Below are positions 32,799 through 44,586 of a stretch of 49,780 bases of DNA, in pieces (the first letter of the stretch is position 1; every line of letters begins with the position of its first letter). Origin of the DNA: Methylobacterium sp. BTF04 (GTDB lineage: Bacteria; Pseudomonadota; Alphaproteobacteria; Rhizobiales; Beijerinckiaceae); assembly GCF_010692745.1 (NCBI RefSeq), contig NZ_JAAHTB010000034.1, positions 1-49,780 on the forward strand, read 5' to 3'. The notes beneath the pieces are model-generated. The model was not told the DNA's origin. It searched no databases and saw only the letters and a program-made list of their open reading frames with translations. Made by a program: the position numbers and the translations under genes.

Positions 32799-34280
32799 TC
32801 ATGCCCACCACGCGGGCGGCAGCTTGGTGCGCCCGGCCGCGTTCTCGATCACCTGTGCGGCGGCGAACAGGGTCTCTTCGTCGAAAGGCCGGCCGATCAG
32901 CTGAAGGCCGAGGGGCAGCCCCTGCGAATCGAGGCCGGCCGGCACCGAGATGCCGGGCAGGCCGGCCATGTTCACCGTGATGGTGAACACGTCCTGCAGG
33001 TACATTTCCACGGGATCACCCGAGCCCTTCTCGCCGATTCCGAAGGCGGCCGACGGGGTGGCGGGGGTGAGGATCGCATCGATGCCCGAGGCGTAGGCCT
33101 CCTCGAAGTCGCGCTTGATCAGGGTCCGGATCTTCTGGGCGCGCACGTAATAGGCGTCGTAATAGCCGGCGGAGAGCACGTAGGTGCCGATCATGATGCG
33201 GCGCTTGACCTCGCGGCCGAATCCCGCCGCGCGGGTGTTCTCATACATGCCGGCGATGTCCTTGCCGGGCACCCGCAGGCCGTACCGCACGCCGTCGTAG
33301 CGAGCGAGGTTCGACGAGGCTTCCGCCGGGGCGACGATGTAATAGGCCGGCAGCGCGTAGGCCGTGTGCGGCAGCGAGATCTCGCGGATCGTCGCGCCGG
33401 CATCCTTCAGCATCGCCGCGCCCTGATCCCATAGGGCCTGGATCTCGGCGGACATGCCCGCGACCCGGTACTCCTTCGGAATGCCGATGGTGAGGCCCTT
33501 GACCCCGCGCACCACCGCCGCCTCGAAATCCGGCACGGGCAGATCGGCGCAGGTGGTATCGCGCGCATCCGCACCGGCCATCGAGCCGAGCAGGATGGCG
33601 CAATCCTGCACCGTGCGGGCAATGGGGCCGGCCTGGTCCAGCGACGACGCGTAGGCCGCAATGCCCCAGCGCGAGCAGCGCCCGTAGGTCGGCTTGATGC
33701 CCACCGTACCGGTGAAGGCGGCGGGCTGGCGGATCGACCCGCCGGTATCGGTGGCGGTGGCGCCGAGGCACAGATGGGCGGCCACCGCCGCGGCCGAGCC
33801 GCCCGACGAACCGCCCGGCACCAGCTTGGTGTCGGAGCCGCTGCGGCGCCACGGCGAGATCACGTCGCCATAGGCGCTGGTCTCGTTAGACGAGCCCATG
33901 GCGAACTCGTCGAGGTTGAGCTTGCCCAGCATCACGGCGCCGTCGCGCCACAGGTTATGGGTCACCGCCGATTCGTAATGCGGCTGGAAGGTTTCGAGAA
34001 TCTTGGAGCCGGCGGTGGTGGTGACGCCGTGGGTGCAGAATAGATCCTTGATCCCGAGGGGAATTCCCTCCAGCGGCCGGGCCTCGCCCGCCGCGATCTT
34101 GGCATCGGCCACCGCCGCCATGTCGAGGGCCCGCTCGGGGGTCTCCAGGATGTAGGCGTTGAGGACCTTGGCCTTCTCCATGGCGGCGAGGTATGCGCGC
34201 GTGAGATCGGCGGCGGAGAAGTCCTTGGCCTTCAGCCCGTCGCGGGCCTGCGCAAGGGTCAGTTCGTTCAGGCTGGTCAT
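32799..34280 (-). CDS. gatA: Aspartyl/glutamyl-tRNA amidotransferase subunit A
   Basis: The 493-residue amidase-signature enzyme has the catalytic Lys78 (LGIKDL), cis-Ser158 in PGGSSGGSA and nucleophile Ser182 in [13 protein letters not shown]. It releases ammonia from glutamine for the GatB reaction. ATG 34280 ([11 protein letters not shown]) is chosen over an upstream ATG at 34298. It lies 98 bases after gatC. Confidence 0.97.
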   Translation of the reverse strand: MTSLNELTLAQARDGLKAKDFSAADLTRAYLAAMEKAKVLNAYILETPERALDMAAVADAKIAAGEARPLEGIPLGIKDLFCTHGVTTTAGSKILETFQPHYESAVTHNLWRDGAVMLGKLNLDEFAMGSSNETSAYGDVISPWRRSGSDTKLVPGGSSGGSAAAVAAHLCLGATATDTGGSIRQPAAFTGTVGIKPTYGRCSRWGIAAYASSLDQAGPIARTVQDCAILLGSMAGADARDTTCADLPVPDFEAAVVRGVKGLTIGIPKEYRVAGMSAEIQALWDQGAAMLKDAGATIREISLPHTAYALPAYYIVAPAEASSNLARYDGVRYGLRVPGKDIAGMYENTRAAGFGREVKRRIMIGTYVLSAGYYDAYYVRAQKIRTLIKRDFEEAYASGIDAILTPATPSAAFGIGEKGSGDPVEMYLQDVFTITVNMAGLPGISVPAGLDSQGLPLGLQLIGRPFDEETLFAAAQVIENAAGRTKLPPAWWA

Positions 34281-34378
34281 GGCGGTTCTTGTCCTCAAAT
34301 CCCCGCCGGATCCCGTCGCCGCGATGGGCGCCGAACGATCCTCGGCCGTGGATGGTTTTTCGCGGGTGGAACGGCTGG

Positions 34379-34666
34379 CTACTCGACCACCTTGGGGACG
34401 AGGAAATAGTGATCCTCCGTCTCGGGTGCGTTGAAGACGATGTCGCGGGCGTGGCCGCCATCGGTCACCACGTCGACGCGCTTCTTCATCGCCATCGGAG
34501 TCACCGATGTCATCGGCTCGACGCCGGTGACGTCGACGGCTCCGAGTTGTTCGACGAAGGCCAGAATGGCGTTGAGCTCGCCCTGGAGCGGCGCGACCTC
34601 GTCGTCGCTCACCGCGATGCGCGCCAGATGCGCGATGCGCCTCACCGTCGTTGCGTCGACCGACAT
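34379..34666 (-). CDS. gatC: Aspartyl/glutamyl-tRNA amidotransferase subunit C
   Basis: The 95-residue protein begins [20 protein letters not shown] and contains [21 protein letters not shown], the GatC pattern. It wraps around GatA and helps assemble the complex. GAAGG precedes the ATG. It is the first gene of the gatC-gatA unit. Confidence 0.95.
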   Translation of the reverse strand: MSVDATTVRRIAHLARIAVSDDEVAPLQGELNAILAFVEQLGAVDVTGVEPMTSVTPMAMKKRVDVVTDGGHARDIVFNAPETEDHYFLVPKVVE

Positions 34667-34799
34667 GCTGCCTTCAGACCCCGAAATCCGTCGGGCCGCG
34701 CGGGATAACGGTCGCGGCGCCGAGCACAAGGCCGGGCTATAGCACCCGCCTTCGCGCGGTCGCAACGGCGCGGCTCGGCCAAGCGTCGGACGGCGGTCC

Positions 34800-34991
34800 T
34801 TAGGTCACGACGTGGTGGGCCTGGTCCGGAACCTCGATGAGAATGCCGACATGGTGCGGATTGCGTCCCGCCTGGTTGAACCCGACCAGCACGATCTCGC
34901 AGGCGAGGACCAGCATCAGCTTGTGCCGGAACGGCATCCGCGTACGGCGTCCCGCCTGCGAGACTTTCGGCTTCGAGAGGAGGGCGATCAT
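34800..34991 (-). CDS. Small unknown protein near the CtrA-type site
   Basis: From the ATG at 34991 the product is 63 residues ([20 protein letters not shown] onward). It has a basic start, a short hydrophobic stretch ([14 protein letters not shown]) and a histidine-rich end ([19 protein letters not shown]). Starts at 35000 and 35006 are possible but the latter lies inside the palindrome at 35003-35029. No family is recognised. It may be a single-span or peripheral membrane protein. Confidence 0.45.
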   Translation of the reverse strand: MIALLSKPKVSQAGRRTRMPFRHKLMLVLACEIVLVGFNQAGRNPHHVGILIEVPDQAHHVVT

Positions 34992-35002
34992 CGGCAGCAT
35001 CC

Positions 35003-35029
35003 GCATCGTTAACGAGAGATTAACGATGC
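35003..35029. promoter_or_regulatory. CtrA-type site inside a perfect palindrome
   Basis: GCATCGTTAA and TTAACGATGC are perfect 10-bp arms around a 7-base spacer, so the core reads TTAA-N7-TTAA, the full CtrA recognition pattern of alphaproteobacteria. A related TTAA-N6-TTAA lies at about 35076-35089. The site is between the small leftward gene and the rightward SUKH gene and could control either. Confidence 0.6.
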
Positions 35030-35101
35030 TCTGGCCCACGGGGTCCACGCAAGGCTATGGGAACGTTTCGTTATGGTTAATCCAGATTAAGGGTGTCGCA
35101 C

Positions 35102-35638
35102 ATGTGGGAAACGGTATTCACGCGCTGCGTACCGGGGCCGGTCTCGACGCAGGCCGATATCGCCCGGGCCGAGGCCGATCTCGGCTTTTCGCTGCCCGAG
35201 TCCTACCGCACCTTCTCCGCCACCTGCGGCGCAGGCCTGGCCAACGGACACTTTCGCATCGCGATCCCCTCTGCGGATGTGGAGACCGATCTCGTCGGCT
35301 GTTCGGAATTGATGGCCCACAGCATCGCCGCCGTGATCGACCTGCGCCCGGATCATCGCTTCGAGGTGGAGGGCGACGATGCCTCGGTGGTCGATCGGGC
35401 CTGCTTCTTCGGGCGCTCGGAGGCCGGCGAGTTCCTGTTCTGGGACGTGGTGCCGGACCGGGGCGAGTACGAAATCTGGGTGATGGGCGCCGATCTCGAA
35501 TCGGTGCGCTTCGGAGGTGCCGACTTGGCCGACCTGATGCGGCGCAGCCAGGGGCCGGCGGTGCGCGGCATTCTCGGCATGGGCGCCGAGCCACTCTCCG
35601 CGACCTTCGTCGGCGACGCGGTCACGGTGCCGCACTGA
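35102..35638 (+). CDS. SMI1/KNR4 (SUKH) domain protein
   Basis: The 178-residue protein has the SUKH pattern: an N-terminal helix ADIARAEADLGFSLPESYRT, then a strand-rich domain ending EYEIWVMGADLESVRF. Many SUKH proteins are immunity proteins against contact-dependent or polymorphic toxins. No toxin gene is next to it, so it may be an orphan or have another role. ATG 35102 is chosen; a GTG at 35093 is in frame. It lies just downstream of a CtrA-type site. Confidence 0.7.
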   Translation: MWETVFTRCVPGPVSTQADIARAEADLGFSLPESYRTFSATCGAGLANGHFRIAIPSADVETDLVGCSELMAHSIAAVIDLRPDHRFEVEGDDASVVDRACFFGRSEAGEFLFWDVVPDRGEYEIWVMGADLESVRFGGADLADLMRRSQGPAVRGILGMGAEPLSATFVGDAVTVPH

Positions 35639-35693
35639 TTGCCAGCCGCCCGCGGATCGATCAGGACCGCCCATCATCGAGGGAACGACAGAC

Positions 35694-36173
35694 ATGACCG
35701 AGGCCGAGGTGCAGGCCTTCGTGGAGGCGTCGCAAGGCGGCCCCCGCCTCATCGGGATCGATCTCGGGACCAAGACGATCGGGCTCGCCTTGTCCGATGT
35801 CGGTCGCCAGATCGCCTCGCCGCTGGAGACGATCCGCCGGGTGAAGTTCACCCCCGACGTCGCCCGGCTCCGCGTCCTGTGCGAGACGCATCGGGTCGGT
35901 GGCCTCGTCATGGGGCTGCCGCTCAACATGGATGGCAGCGAGGGCCCACGGGTCCAGTCCACCCGCTCCTTCGTGCGCAATCTCAAACCGCTCCTCGACC
36001 TGCCGGTGCTGTATTGCGACGAGCGCCTCTCCACCGCCGCCGTCACCCGCGCGCTGATCGCGGCGGATGCGTCGCGGGCCAAGCGCAGCGAAGTCGTGGA
36101 TAAGCTCGCCGCCGCCTACATCCTCCAGGGCTGCCTCGATCAGATACGGGGCATGCTCGACCGGGCGGAGTAG
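35694..36173 (+). CDS. ruvX: Holliday junction resolvase-like protein RuvX/YqgF
   Basis: The 159-residue RNase H-fold protein has LIGIDLGTKTIGLALSD with the first catalytic Asp, VMGLPLNMDG, YCDERLSTAAVTRAL with the catalytic Glu, and VDKLAAAYILQ with the last Asp. YqgF is needed for pre-16S rRNA processing in E. coli and is proposed as a resolvase. In related genomes it neighbours gat and pyr genes, as here. A strong hairpin follows the stop. Confidence 0.92.
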   Translation: MTEAEVQAFVEASQGGPRLIGIDLGTKTIGLALSDVGRQIASPLETIRRVKFTPDVARLRVLCETHRVGGLVMGLPLNMDGSEGPRVQSTRSFVRNLKPLLDLPVLYCDERLSTAAVTRALIAADASRAKRSEVVDKLAAAYILQGCLDQIRGMLDRAE

Positions 36174-36190
36174 GCATCGGCCCGGATGGC

Positions 36191-36226
36191 CGATGCCGGG
36201 ACGGTGTCGTTCCCGTCCCGGCATCG
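36191..36226. terminator. Perfect 14-bp hairpin between convergent genes
   Basis: CGATGCCGGGACGG (36191-36204) and CCGTCCCGGCATCG (36213-36226) are perfectly complementary with an 8-base loop. It lies between the convergent ruvX and exported-protein genes; there is no T-run but the stem is very stable, so a bidirectional terminator is likely. Confidence 0.65.
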
Positions 36227-36235
36227 TCGCTCAGG

Positions 36236-36568
36236 TCAGGGCTTGTAGGTGAAGGTGCTGATCTGGCAGACATTGATGTTGTTGCGGATGAGCGAGCTGC
36301 CGTTCTCGAAGACGGCCTTGAAATCGTATTTGCACTTGCCGGTGCCGTCGTCGAGGTTGATATCGAAGGTGTCGCCGTCCTCGATGACGTCTCGGCCAAG
36401 GATATCTTCTTCCCAATCATCGGTACCACTTGTGGAAGCATAGAAATGCTTCAACGTCATGCCGGTCTTGTTGACGATATCGACGTGTCGGTTGGCTGCG
36501 CTGGCGCCCGTGGCCATAGCCGCGATGAGCGCCGTCGCGAAGACGGCCGCTGTAGTGAACTTAGACAT
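36236..36568 (-). CDS. Exported conserved protein, unknown family
   Basis: The 110-residue product has a signal peptide (MSKFTTAAVFATALIAAMATG, cut after ASA). The short beta-rich mature domain reads VDIVNKTGMTLKHFYAS, then DDWEEDILGRDVIEDGDTF, YDFKAVFENG and VCQISTFTY. Two cysteines may pair. Similar small periplasmic proteins are found in other Hyphomicrobiales; function is unknown. ATG 36568 is chosen to match the signal peptide. Confidence 0.75.
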   Translation of the reverse strand: MSKFTTAAVFATALIAAMATGASAANRHVDIVNKTGMTLKHFYASTSGTDDWEEDILGRDVIEDGDTFDINLDDGTGKCKYDFKAVFENGSSLIRNNINVCQISTFTYKP

Positions 36569-36801
36569 TTTCGATCGACCTAGTCCGCCCAGCGGCGCGC
36601 GACGATTGCAACGCCTGAAGTTGAGTGGCGTCGATCTCATCGATCTGCGCCGCATCGCGTGTCAATGTTGTAATTCACTGAGAGCAGCCGAGGGCATCTG
36701 CCCTCCACACCCGATACCGCGCCGTCGCGGCGCTTGCCCTGAAACGCGCGCAGGGTCTCCCGGCAGACGTGTGGGAATCGGGCGCTACACTTGCGGGTTT
36801 C

Positions 36802-37977
36802 CTAGCCCACCAGCGAGACCGTGCCACTGCCATGCCGCTCGATACGACCGTCGAGTTCGAGTTCGAGCAGCGTGGTCTGGACCACCCGCACGCTCAACCC
36901 GGCCGCGCGCGCCAATTCGTCGGTGCCGATCGGGGTCGGGCTCAGGTAGCCGATGAGACGGCTGCGGTCGTCGGCCGGTTCGAGGGCGTCGGGCCCATCG
37001 TCCGTGGTCGGCAGGATGACGCCGTCGCCGTCGAGTTCGTCCCAGAACAGCGTCGCGTCGGCGAGATCCGGGCGGTCGCGGGCGAGGAGACCGGTGTCTT
37101 GCGAAAACGCACCGCGTTCGAGCAGGGGTGCGATGGCGTCGACCACGTGGGCCACCTCGGCCACCAGCGTCGCGCCCTGGCGGATCAGGTCGTTGGTGCC
37201 CTCCGCCCGCGGGTCGAGGGGTGAGCCAGGGACCGCGAAAACCTCCCTGCCCTGTTCGAGGGCGAAGCGCGCGGTGATGAGCGAGCCCGAGCGGCGGGCG
37301 GCCTCGACCACGATCGTGCCGTAGGCGAGCCCCGAGATGATGCGGTTGCGCCGGGGAAAATCGCGCCCCCGCGGCTCCCAGCCCATCGCCATCTCGGCGA
37401 CGATCGCGCCGCCCGCTTCCAGGATCGCATCGACGAGGTCGGCGTGATTGGCCGGATAGATCCGGTCGTGGCCACCGGCCAGAACCGCCACGGTTCCGGG
37501 TATGAGGGCGGCCTTGTGGGCGCGGGCATCGATGCCGCGCGCCAACCCCGAGACCACCACGAGGCCGGCTTCGCCGAGGCCGCGCGCCAGTCGCTCGGTG
37601 AAGCCGAGCCCGGCGGCCGAGGCATTGCGCGAGCCGACGATGGCGATGCCCGGCCGGTTGAGGATCGCCGGTTCGCCCCGAACCGCGATGAGCGGTGGCG
37701 CTGAATCGGCGGCCTGGAGCAACCGGGGGTAGTCGGCTTCGCCCAGGGCGACGAAGCGCGCGTCGAGGTGGGCGGCGGCCGCCATCTCGGCTTCGGCCTG
37801 CGCCCGCGTGGGCGGAACCACGCGCTTGCCGCTGCGTCCGGTGATGCCGGGGAGCGCTTCGAGGGCCGCTCCGGCCCCGCCGAAACGGTTGATCAGGGTG
37901 CGAAAGGTGCGTGGGCCGATGCCTTCGGATCGGATGAGGCGCAGCCAGTCGAGGCGCTGGGCATCGTTGAGTTGCAC
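36802..37977 (-). CDS. dprA: DNA-processing protein DprA
   Basis: The 391-residue protein has an N-terminal helical domain (LDWLRLIRSEGIGPRTFRTL). The Rossmann-like DprA core follows (IAIVGSRNASAAG, VVSGLARGIDARAHKAAL, RNRIISGLAYGTIVVEA, FAVPGSPLDPRAEGTNDLI), then a C-terminal winged helix (PTPIGTDELARAAGLSVRVV). It protects incoming single-stranded DNA and loads RecA during transformation. It starts 30 bases after plsY and is the last gene of that unit. Confidence 0.95.
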   Translation of the reverse strand: MQLNDAQRLDWLRLIRSEGIGPRTFRTLINRFGGAGAALEALPGITGRSGKRVVPPTRAQAEAEMAAAAHLDARFVALGEADYPRLLQAADSAPPLIAVRGEPAILNRPGIAIVGSRNASAAGLGFTERLARGLGEAGLVVVSGLARGIDARAHKAALIPGTVAVLAGGHDRIYPANHADLVDAILEAGGAIVAEMAMGWEPRGRDFPRRNRIISGLAYGTIVVEAARRSGSLITARFALEQGREVFAVPGSPLDPRAEGTNDLIRQGATLVAEVAHVVDAIAPLLERGAFSQDTGLLARDRPDLADATLFWDELDGDGVILPTTDDGPDALEPADDRSRLIGYLSPTPIGTDELARAAGLSVRVVQTTLLELELDGRIERHGSGTVSLVG

Positions 37978-38007
37978 ATGCCCCTCCCCTGCGGGCGGGC
38001 GATGCGC

Positions 38008-38616
38008 TCAGCCCTTCTGCCCGATCCGCCCCTCGGTGCCGTCGATCAGCCGGCGGATGTTGGGCGCGTGCTTCCACCATAGCAGGGCCGCGAGCAGGAG
38101 GAACAGCAACGCAACCCTCGGCTGTCCTGTCGCCCACAGAACGATGGGCGTGGCGGCCGACGCAATGAGCGCCGCCAACGACGAATATTTGAGGGAGAAC
38201 GCGAGCCCGAGCCAGATCACCGCGAAGGCGAGCAGCCCGAGCGGGCTCAGCGCCAGCAGGACGCCAAGGAAGGTGGCCACGCCCTTGCCGCCCTTGAAGC
38301 CGAGCCAGACCGGAAAAAGATGCCCGAGGAAGGCGCCGAGGCCGGCGACCAAGGCGGCCTCCAGCCCGAACTGCTTCGCGATGAGCACCGCGGCGGTGCC
38401 CTTCAGGGCGTCGCCCAGCAGGGTCGCGGCGGCCAGGCCCTTGCGGCCGGTGCGCAGGACGTTGGTGGCGCCGATATTGCCCGACCCGATGGCTCGCACG
38501 TCGCCGAGCCCCGCGAACCGCGTGACGATCAGGCCGAAGGGAATCGAACCGAGCAGATAGCCGCCAGCGAGGCAAGCCAGCAGGAGCGGCCAGGCGGTGT
38601 GATCCAGTCCGGTCAT
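38008..38616 (-). CDS. plsY: Glycerol-3-phosphate acyltransferase PlsY
   Basis: The 202-residue membrane protein has the PlsY motifs: [30 protein letters not shown], the [19 protein letters not shown] loop and a C-terminal [16 protein letters not shown]. It transfers the acyl group from acyl phosphate to glycerol-3-phosphate. The ATG overlaps the stop of the dihydroorotase-like gene, so these are coupled. Confidence 0.95.
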   Translation of the reverse strand: MTGLDHTAWPLLLACLAGGYLLGSIPFGLIVTRFAGLGDVRAIGSGNIGATNVLRTGRKGLAAATLLGDALKGTAAVLIAKQFGLEAALVAGLGAFLGHLFPVWLGFKGGKGVATFLGVLLALSPLGLLAFAVIWLGLAFSLKYSSLAALIASAATPIVLWATGQPRVALLFLLLAALLWWKHAPNIRRLIDGTEGRIGQKG

Positions 38617-39929
38617 GCGGCGGCTTGGGTTCGCGCGAGGGTGCTGAAGACGATGGCGCCGCCGACGAGGGTCAGCACGGCCGCCCCCTGCAGCCGGGCT
38701 TCGTCGAAGGGCGAATTCTTCGAGCGCGATTTGAGGGTGCGCTTGTCGAGGATGTAGGGCACCTCGGGGTCGATCAGCACGAGATCCGCCGGCGCTCCGG
38801 CGGCGAGGCGCCCGGCCTCGCGCGTCAGGATGGCGGCGGGATTGGCGGTCAGAGCCGCCAGCAGGCGTGACAGGGTCACGTCGCCGGTATGGACGAGCCG
38901 CAGGGCCGCGCCCAGCAGGGTCTCGATGCCGAGCGCCCCGTCGGCGGCCTCGGCGAAGGGCAGGCGCTTGGTCTCGACGTCCTGCGGGTTGTGGTCCGAG
39001 ACGATCACGTCGATCACCCCGTCGTTGAGTCCGGCCACCAGGGCGAGCCGGTCGGTCTCGTGCCGCAAAGGCGGCGAGAGCCGGCAGAAGGTGCGGTAAT
39101 GGCCGATATCGCCCTCGTTGAGGACGAGGTTGTTCACTGAGGCGCCGCAGGTGACGGGCAGCCCGTCCGCCTTGGCCCGGCGCACGATTTCGACGGAATC
39201 GGCGCAGGAGATCATCGCCGCGTGGTAGCGGGCGCCGGTGAGGCGCACGAGGCGGATGTCGCGCTCCAGCATCACCGTCTCGGCCTCGCGCGGAATGCCG
39301 ATGAGCCCGAGGCGAGAGGCCATCTCGCCCTCGTTCATCACGCCTTCGCCCACCAAGTGAGGCTCCTCGACGTGCTGCATCAGCAGGGCGCCGAAATCTT
39401 TGGCGTAGGTCAGGGCGCGCCGCATGACCTGGGCGTTGGTCACCGCCTTGAGGCCGTCGGTGAAGGCGACCGCGCCGGCCTCCTGAAGCAGGCCGAACTC
39501 GGTCATCTCGTGGCCGGCGAGGCCCTTGGTGATCGCGGCCGCCGGCAGGATCGAGACGCAGGCGGTGTCCCGCGCCCGGCGCAGGACGAAGTCGACGATG
39601 GCCGGCCCATCGATGACCGGGTTGGTGTCGGGCATGCAGACCAGCGTGGTGACGCCGCCGGCCGCGGCCGCCGCGCTGGCGCTCGCCAGGGTCTCGCGAT
39701 GCTCCGCACCCGGCTCGCCGACGAAAGCGCGCATGTCGATCAGGCCGGGGGCCAGAACCTGGCCGTCGCAGGCAATGGTGTCGGCATCGTCCGGCGTGCC
39801 GGGGCGGGCGCCCCAGGCGATATCGGCGATGCGGCCGTCGCGGACGAGGACGTGGCCGTGTCCCTGCCGCCCGGTGGCGGGATCGCACAGGGTGGCGTCG
39901 GCGAAGAGGATCGGGCGCAACGTGGTCAA
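38613..39929 (-). CDS. Non-catalytic dihydroorotase homologue (PyrC'-like)
   Basis: The 438-residue amidohydrolase-fold protein is of class I dihydroorotase type but lacks its metal site. The H-x-H motif after LIDM is replaced by R-x-F ([13 protein letters not shown]), and the later histidine is replaced by Met in YHAAMISC. The Asp of VSDHNPQD and one His (MQHVEEP) remain. Such proteins serve as structural partners of aspartate carbamoyltransferase (PyrB) in several bacteria. pyrB is not adjacent here. The TTG start at 39929 has GGAGG 8 bases upstream. It is coupled to plsY. Confidence 0.8.
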   Translation of the reverse strand: MTTLRPILFADATLCDPATGRQGHGHVLVRDGRIADIAWGARPGTPDDADTIACDGQVLAPGLIDMRAFVGEPGAEHRETLASASAAAAAGGVTTLVCMPDTNPVIDGPAIVDFVLRRARDTACVSILPAAAITKGLAGHEMTEFGLLQEAGAVAFTDGLKAVTNAQVMRRALTYAKDFGALLMQHVEEPHLVGEGVMNEGEMASRLGLIGIPREAETVMLERDIRLVRLTGARYHAAMISCADSVEIVRRAKADGLPVTCGASVNNLVLNEGDIGHYRTFCRLSPPLRHETDRLALVAGLNDGVIDVIVSDHNPQDVETKRLPFAEAADGALGIETLLGAALRLVHTGDVTLSRLLAALTANPAAILTREAGRLAAGAPADLVLIDPEVPYILDKRTLKSRSKNSPFDEARLQGAAVLTLVGGAIVFSTLARTQAAA

Positions 39930-40160
39930 AGCCTTGTCCTCCAGCTCTGCGAATGCGCTCCGGCGGCTGTGCCGTACCACAACCGGCCCCTCACTCGTCT
40001 AGGAGAGGGCGCGCGTCCCGCGTTTCGGCCGGCAGCAGCTTGGCGTCAAGCGCACGCGCACTGGAACGAGCAAGGCCCTGCCCATTCGGCCGAGGCCTCG
40101 TCGAGAGGGTGAGCGGAAGCGTTACGCCGGGAGCGCCCACTCACGCTGACACCGTTTCGC

Positions 40161-40829
40161 TCAGGATGTCGTTCGTCGAACCTCGCTGTATCGCGGTTCC
40201 GATAGGTCACCCTGCCGGTCGAGGAGCCCGGCGGCAACCAAGGAGTCGAGACGCGACAGAACGGTATCGAGTTGAGGGTCCTGGGCATCGCTGCCGCTTT
40301 CGCCGAAAATCCGCGCCGAGTTGCACCGGGCACCGATTGCTTCGAGCGTCGAGCCGGCGATCCTCGCCACCTTGCGATACCGACTGGAGCATTCCTCCAG
40401 GATGACGTGGTCGAGATCGCCTTTGCCCGTCTGCGCGTCGGCGATCAGGACCGCGCGCAAGGCGATGGTGTCCACCGTGCCGGGCATCGGAAGGCCCAGG
40501 TCGCGCTGGCCCATCCAGGTTACCGCGCTTGTTCCCGCTGCGGTTGGAGACATATCCTCTCGATAGGCTGCTTCGGCCAGCAGAGTGCGGTGGACCCTCT
40601 CCATGGCGTGGAGCAGTGCGTGGACGCTATCCGCGCCATAGGCATTGAAGCCGAGCTCTCGGTCTGCCCATACCGTGCGGTAGCTGCATCGCCAAAGGTG
40701 CGGGCTGACAGCCTCGGGACGAGAAAATCCGGCCCTGATCTCATCGTGCGGGCTGAGGATGAAGCGCCGCTCCACGAATGGCAGCGGTGTTTCGGTCCCG
40801 CTCTCCGAGGCGTCGAAGCTTGCCGGCAT
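40161..40829 (-). CDS. DUF6968-like protein, unknown function
   Basis: The 222-residue product has an N-terminal domain (RRFILSPHDEIRAGFSRPEA, LWRCSYRTVWADRELGFNAY, ADSVHALLHAMERVHRTLL) like small DUF6968 proteins. A helical C-terminal part ends LVAAGLLDRQGDLSEPRYSE. The family assignment is from memory of the pattern only. Start 40829 (MPASFDASES) is chosen; 40859 is an alternative. It lies between acnA and the dihydroorotase-like gene, where pyrB might be expected. Confidence 0.5.
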   Translation of the reverse strand: MPASFDASESGTETPLPFVERRFILSPHDEIRAGFSRPEAVSPHLWRCSYRTVWADRELGFNAYGADSVHALLHAMERVHRTLLAEAAYREDMSPTAAGTSAVTWMGQRDLGLPMPGTVDTIALRAVLIADAQTGKGDLDHVILEECSSRYRKVARIAGSTLEAIGARCNSARIFGESGSDAQDPQLDTVLSRLDSLVAAGLLDRQGDLSEPRYSEVRRTTS

Positions 40830-40984
40830 ATCCCCACCCTTCGGCAGCAATGGAGTCACTGCCCCGCCTGATAGTAGGGCTTTTCACGAGCATTTGGCTG
40901 AAATGGACCCGATTGCCTTCGGACCCGTCCGGCCAAAGGGTGCTCCGTTCTGGTTTGCTCCGAAACCAGCCCCCCGTCCCGGAA

Positions 40985-41015
40985 TGAAAAAAGCCCCGCC
41001 CTTTCGGGCGAGGCT
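40985..41015 (-). terminator. Intrinsic terminator of acnA
   Basis: On the minus strand AAGCCTCGCCC, a GAAA loop and GGGCGGGGCTT form a long stem followed by a run of six T. It lies 28 bases past the acnA stop. Confidence 0.85.
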
Positions 41016-41042
41016 TCAGTGTCGTCAACGTGATCCGGAGCG

Positions 41043-43754
<2,712 letters not shown>

Positions 43755-44074
43755 GGCGTTATTGATCCTCGCGAGCGGTTGGTCGAACACGCGCAGGCAT
43801 AACCTGCGCCACGAAACATGTGCTCGGCTGTGTGCGCTGAAAGCGCGCGCCGCTCCGGGGGTGCCCGGATGAGGGTGTTGCGCGAAGGGCGATTTGAACG
43901 CCCTGGACTCGCGCGGCGCAGCCTGGACGCGGTATAGAACACTTCGAAACTGGCCGCTACCTGGGGGCCTGACAGAGCTGTCGGTTCGTCTGGACGTCCG
44001 CAATCGACGTGGACGTGATCCGGCGGTCGAGCTAGACGGAAGTGTGGCACCCGAAGCCCCCTTGGAGACCGTCG
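43755..44074. promoter_or_regulatory. Divergent promoter region of acnA and the relBE pair
   Basis: These 320 bases carry no convincing gene. The acnA promoter and leader must lie in it; I did not identify -35/-10 elements with confidence. Confidence 0.3.
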
Positions 44075-44299
44075 ATGCTCGCCCTGCGTCTGCCTCCCGA
44101 GATAGAGGATCGCCTGGAGGCTCTTGCCCAACGCACCGGGCGCAGTACGAGCGATCACGCCCGCGACGCCATCCTCGAACATCTGGACACGCTCGAGGAT
44201 GTCGAAATCGCCGAGCGCCGGCTCGAGGCTGTGCGACGGGGCGACAGCGCCACAACTACGCTCGCCGATCTCTTGTCGCGCTATGGCGTGGCGGATTGA
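44075..44299 (+). CDS. Ribbon-helix-helix antitoxin, RelB-like
   Basis: The 74-residue product has a ribbon-helix-helix start (MLALRLPPEIEDRLEALAQR, then RSTSDHARDAILEHLDTLED), which binds its own promoter as a dimer. The C-terminal part should wrap the toxin. GGAG precedes the ATG at 44075. The gene overlaps the toxin by 17 bases. Confidence 0.85.
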   Translation: MLALRLPPEIEDRLEALAQRTGRSTSDHARDAILEHLDTLEDVEIAERRLEAVRRGDSATTTLADLLSRYGVAD

Positions 44300-44552
44300 G
44301 TTCGAGCGTTCGGCCGAACGCGACCTCGCCAAGCTCGATGCGGAGACCGCCAAGCGAATCCTGAGATTTCTGCGCGATCGAGTCTCGCCGTCGGACGATC
44401 CGCCTACGATCGGCGAAGCCCTGAAACGGGCCAGACTCGGCAGCTTTTGGAAATATCGGGTCGGTGACTGTCGGGTGATCGCCGCCATCGAGGCCGGCGC
44501 CCTGCGCATTCTCGTCGTAAAGGTCGGCAACCGCCGCGAAGTCTACCGATAG
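44283..44552 (+). CDS. RelE/ParE-family toxin
   Basis: The 89-residue product has the RelE/ParE pattern: WRIEFERSAERDLAKLD, RARLGSFWKYRVGDCRVIA and ILVVKVGNRREVYR, ending with the usual Arg-Tyr region. RelE toxins cut mRNA on the ribosome. The RelB-like gene directly upstream and overlapping completes the pair. It ends 34 bases before ccmA. Confidence 0.85.
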   Translation: MAWRIEFERSAERDLAKLDAETAKRILRFLRDRVSPSDDPPTIGEALKRARLGSFWKYRVGDCRVIAAIEAGALRILVVKVGNRREVYR

Positions 44553-44586
44553 TGGTTGATGACACCCTCTTGAGCCAGGACACCCC

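Noticed and set aside
38617..39888. Very long minus-strand frame upstream of plsY
   Set aside because: It is the frame-shadow of the dihydroorotase-like gene, Arg/Gly/Pro-rich; plsY starts at the ATG at 38616.
43755..44255. Long N-terminal extension of acnA
   Set aside because: The extension has no aconitase-like sequence and overlaps the RelB gene on the other strand; normal AcnA length fits GTG 43754.
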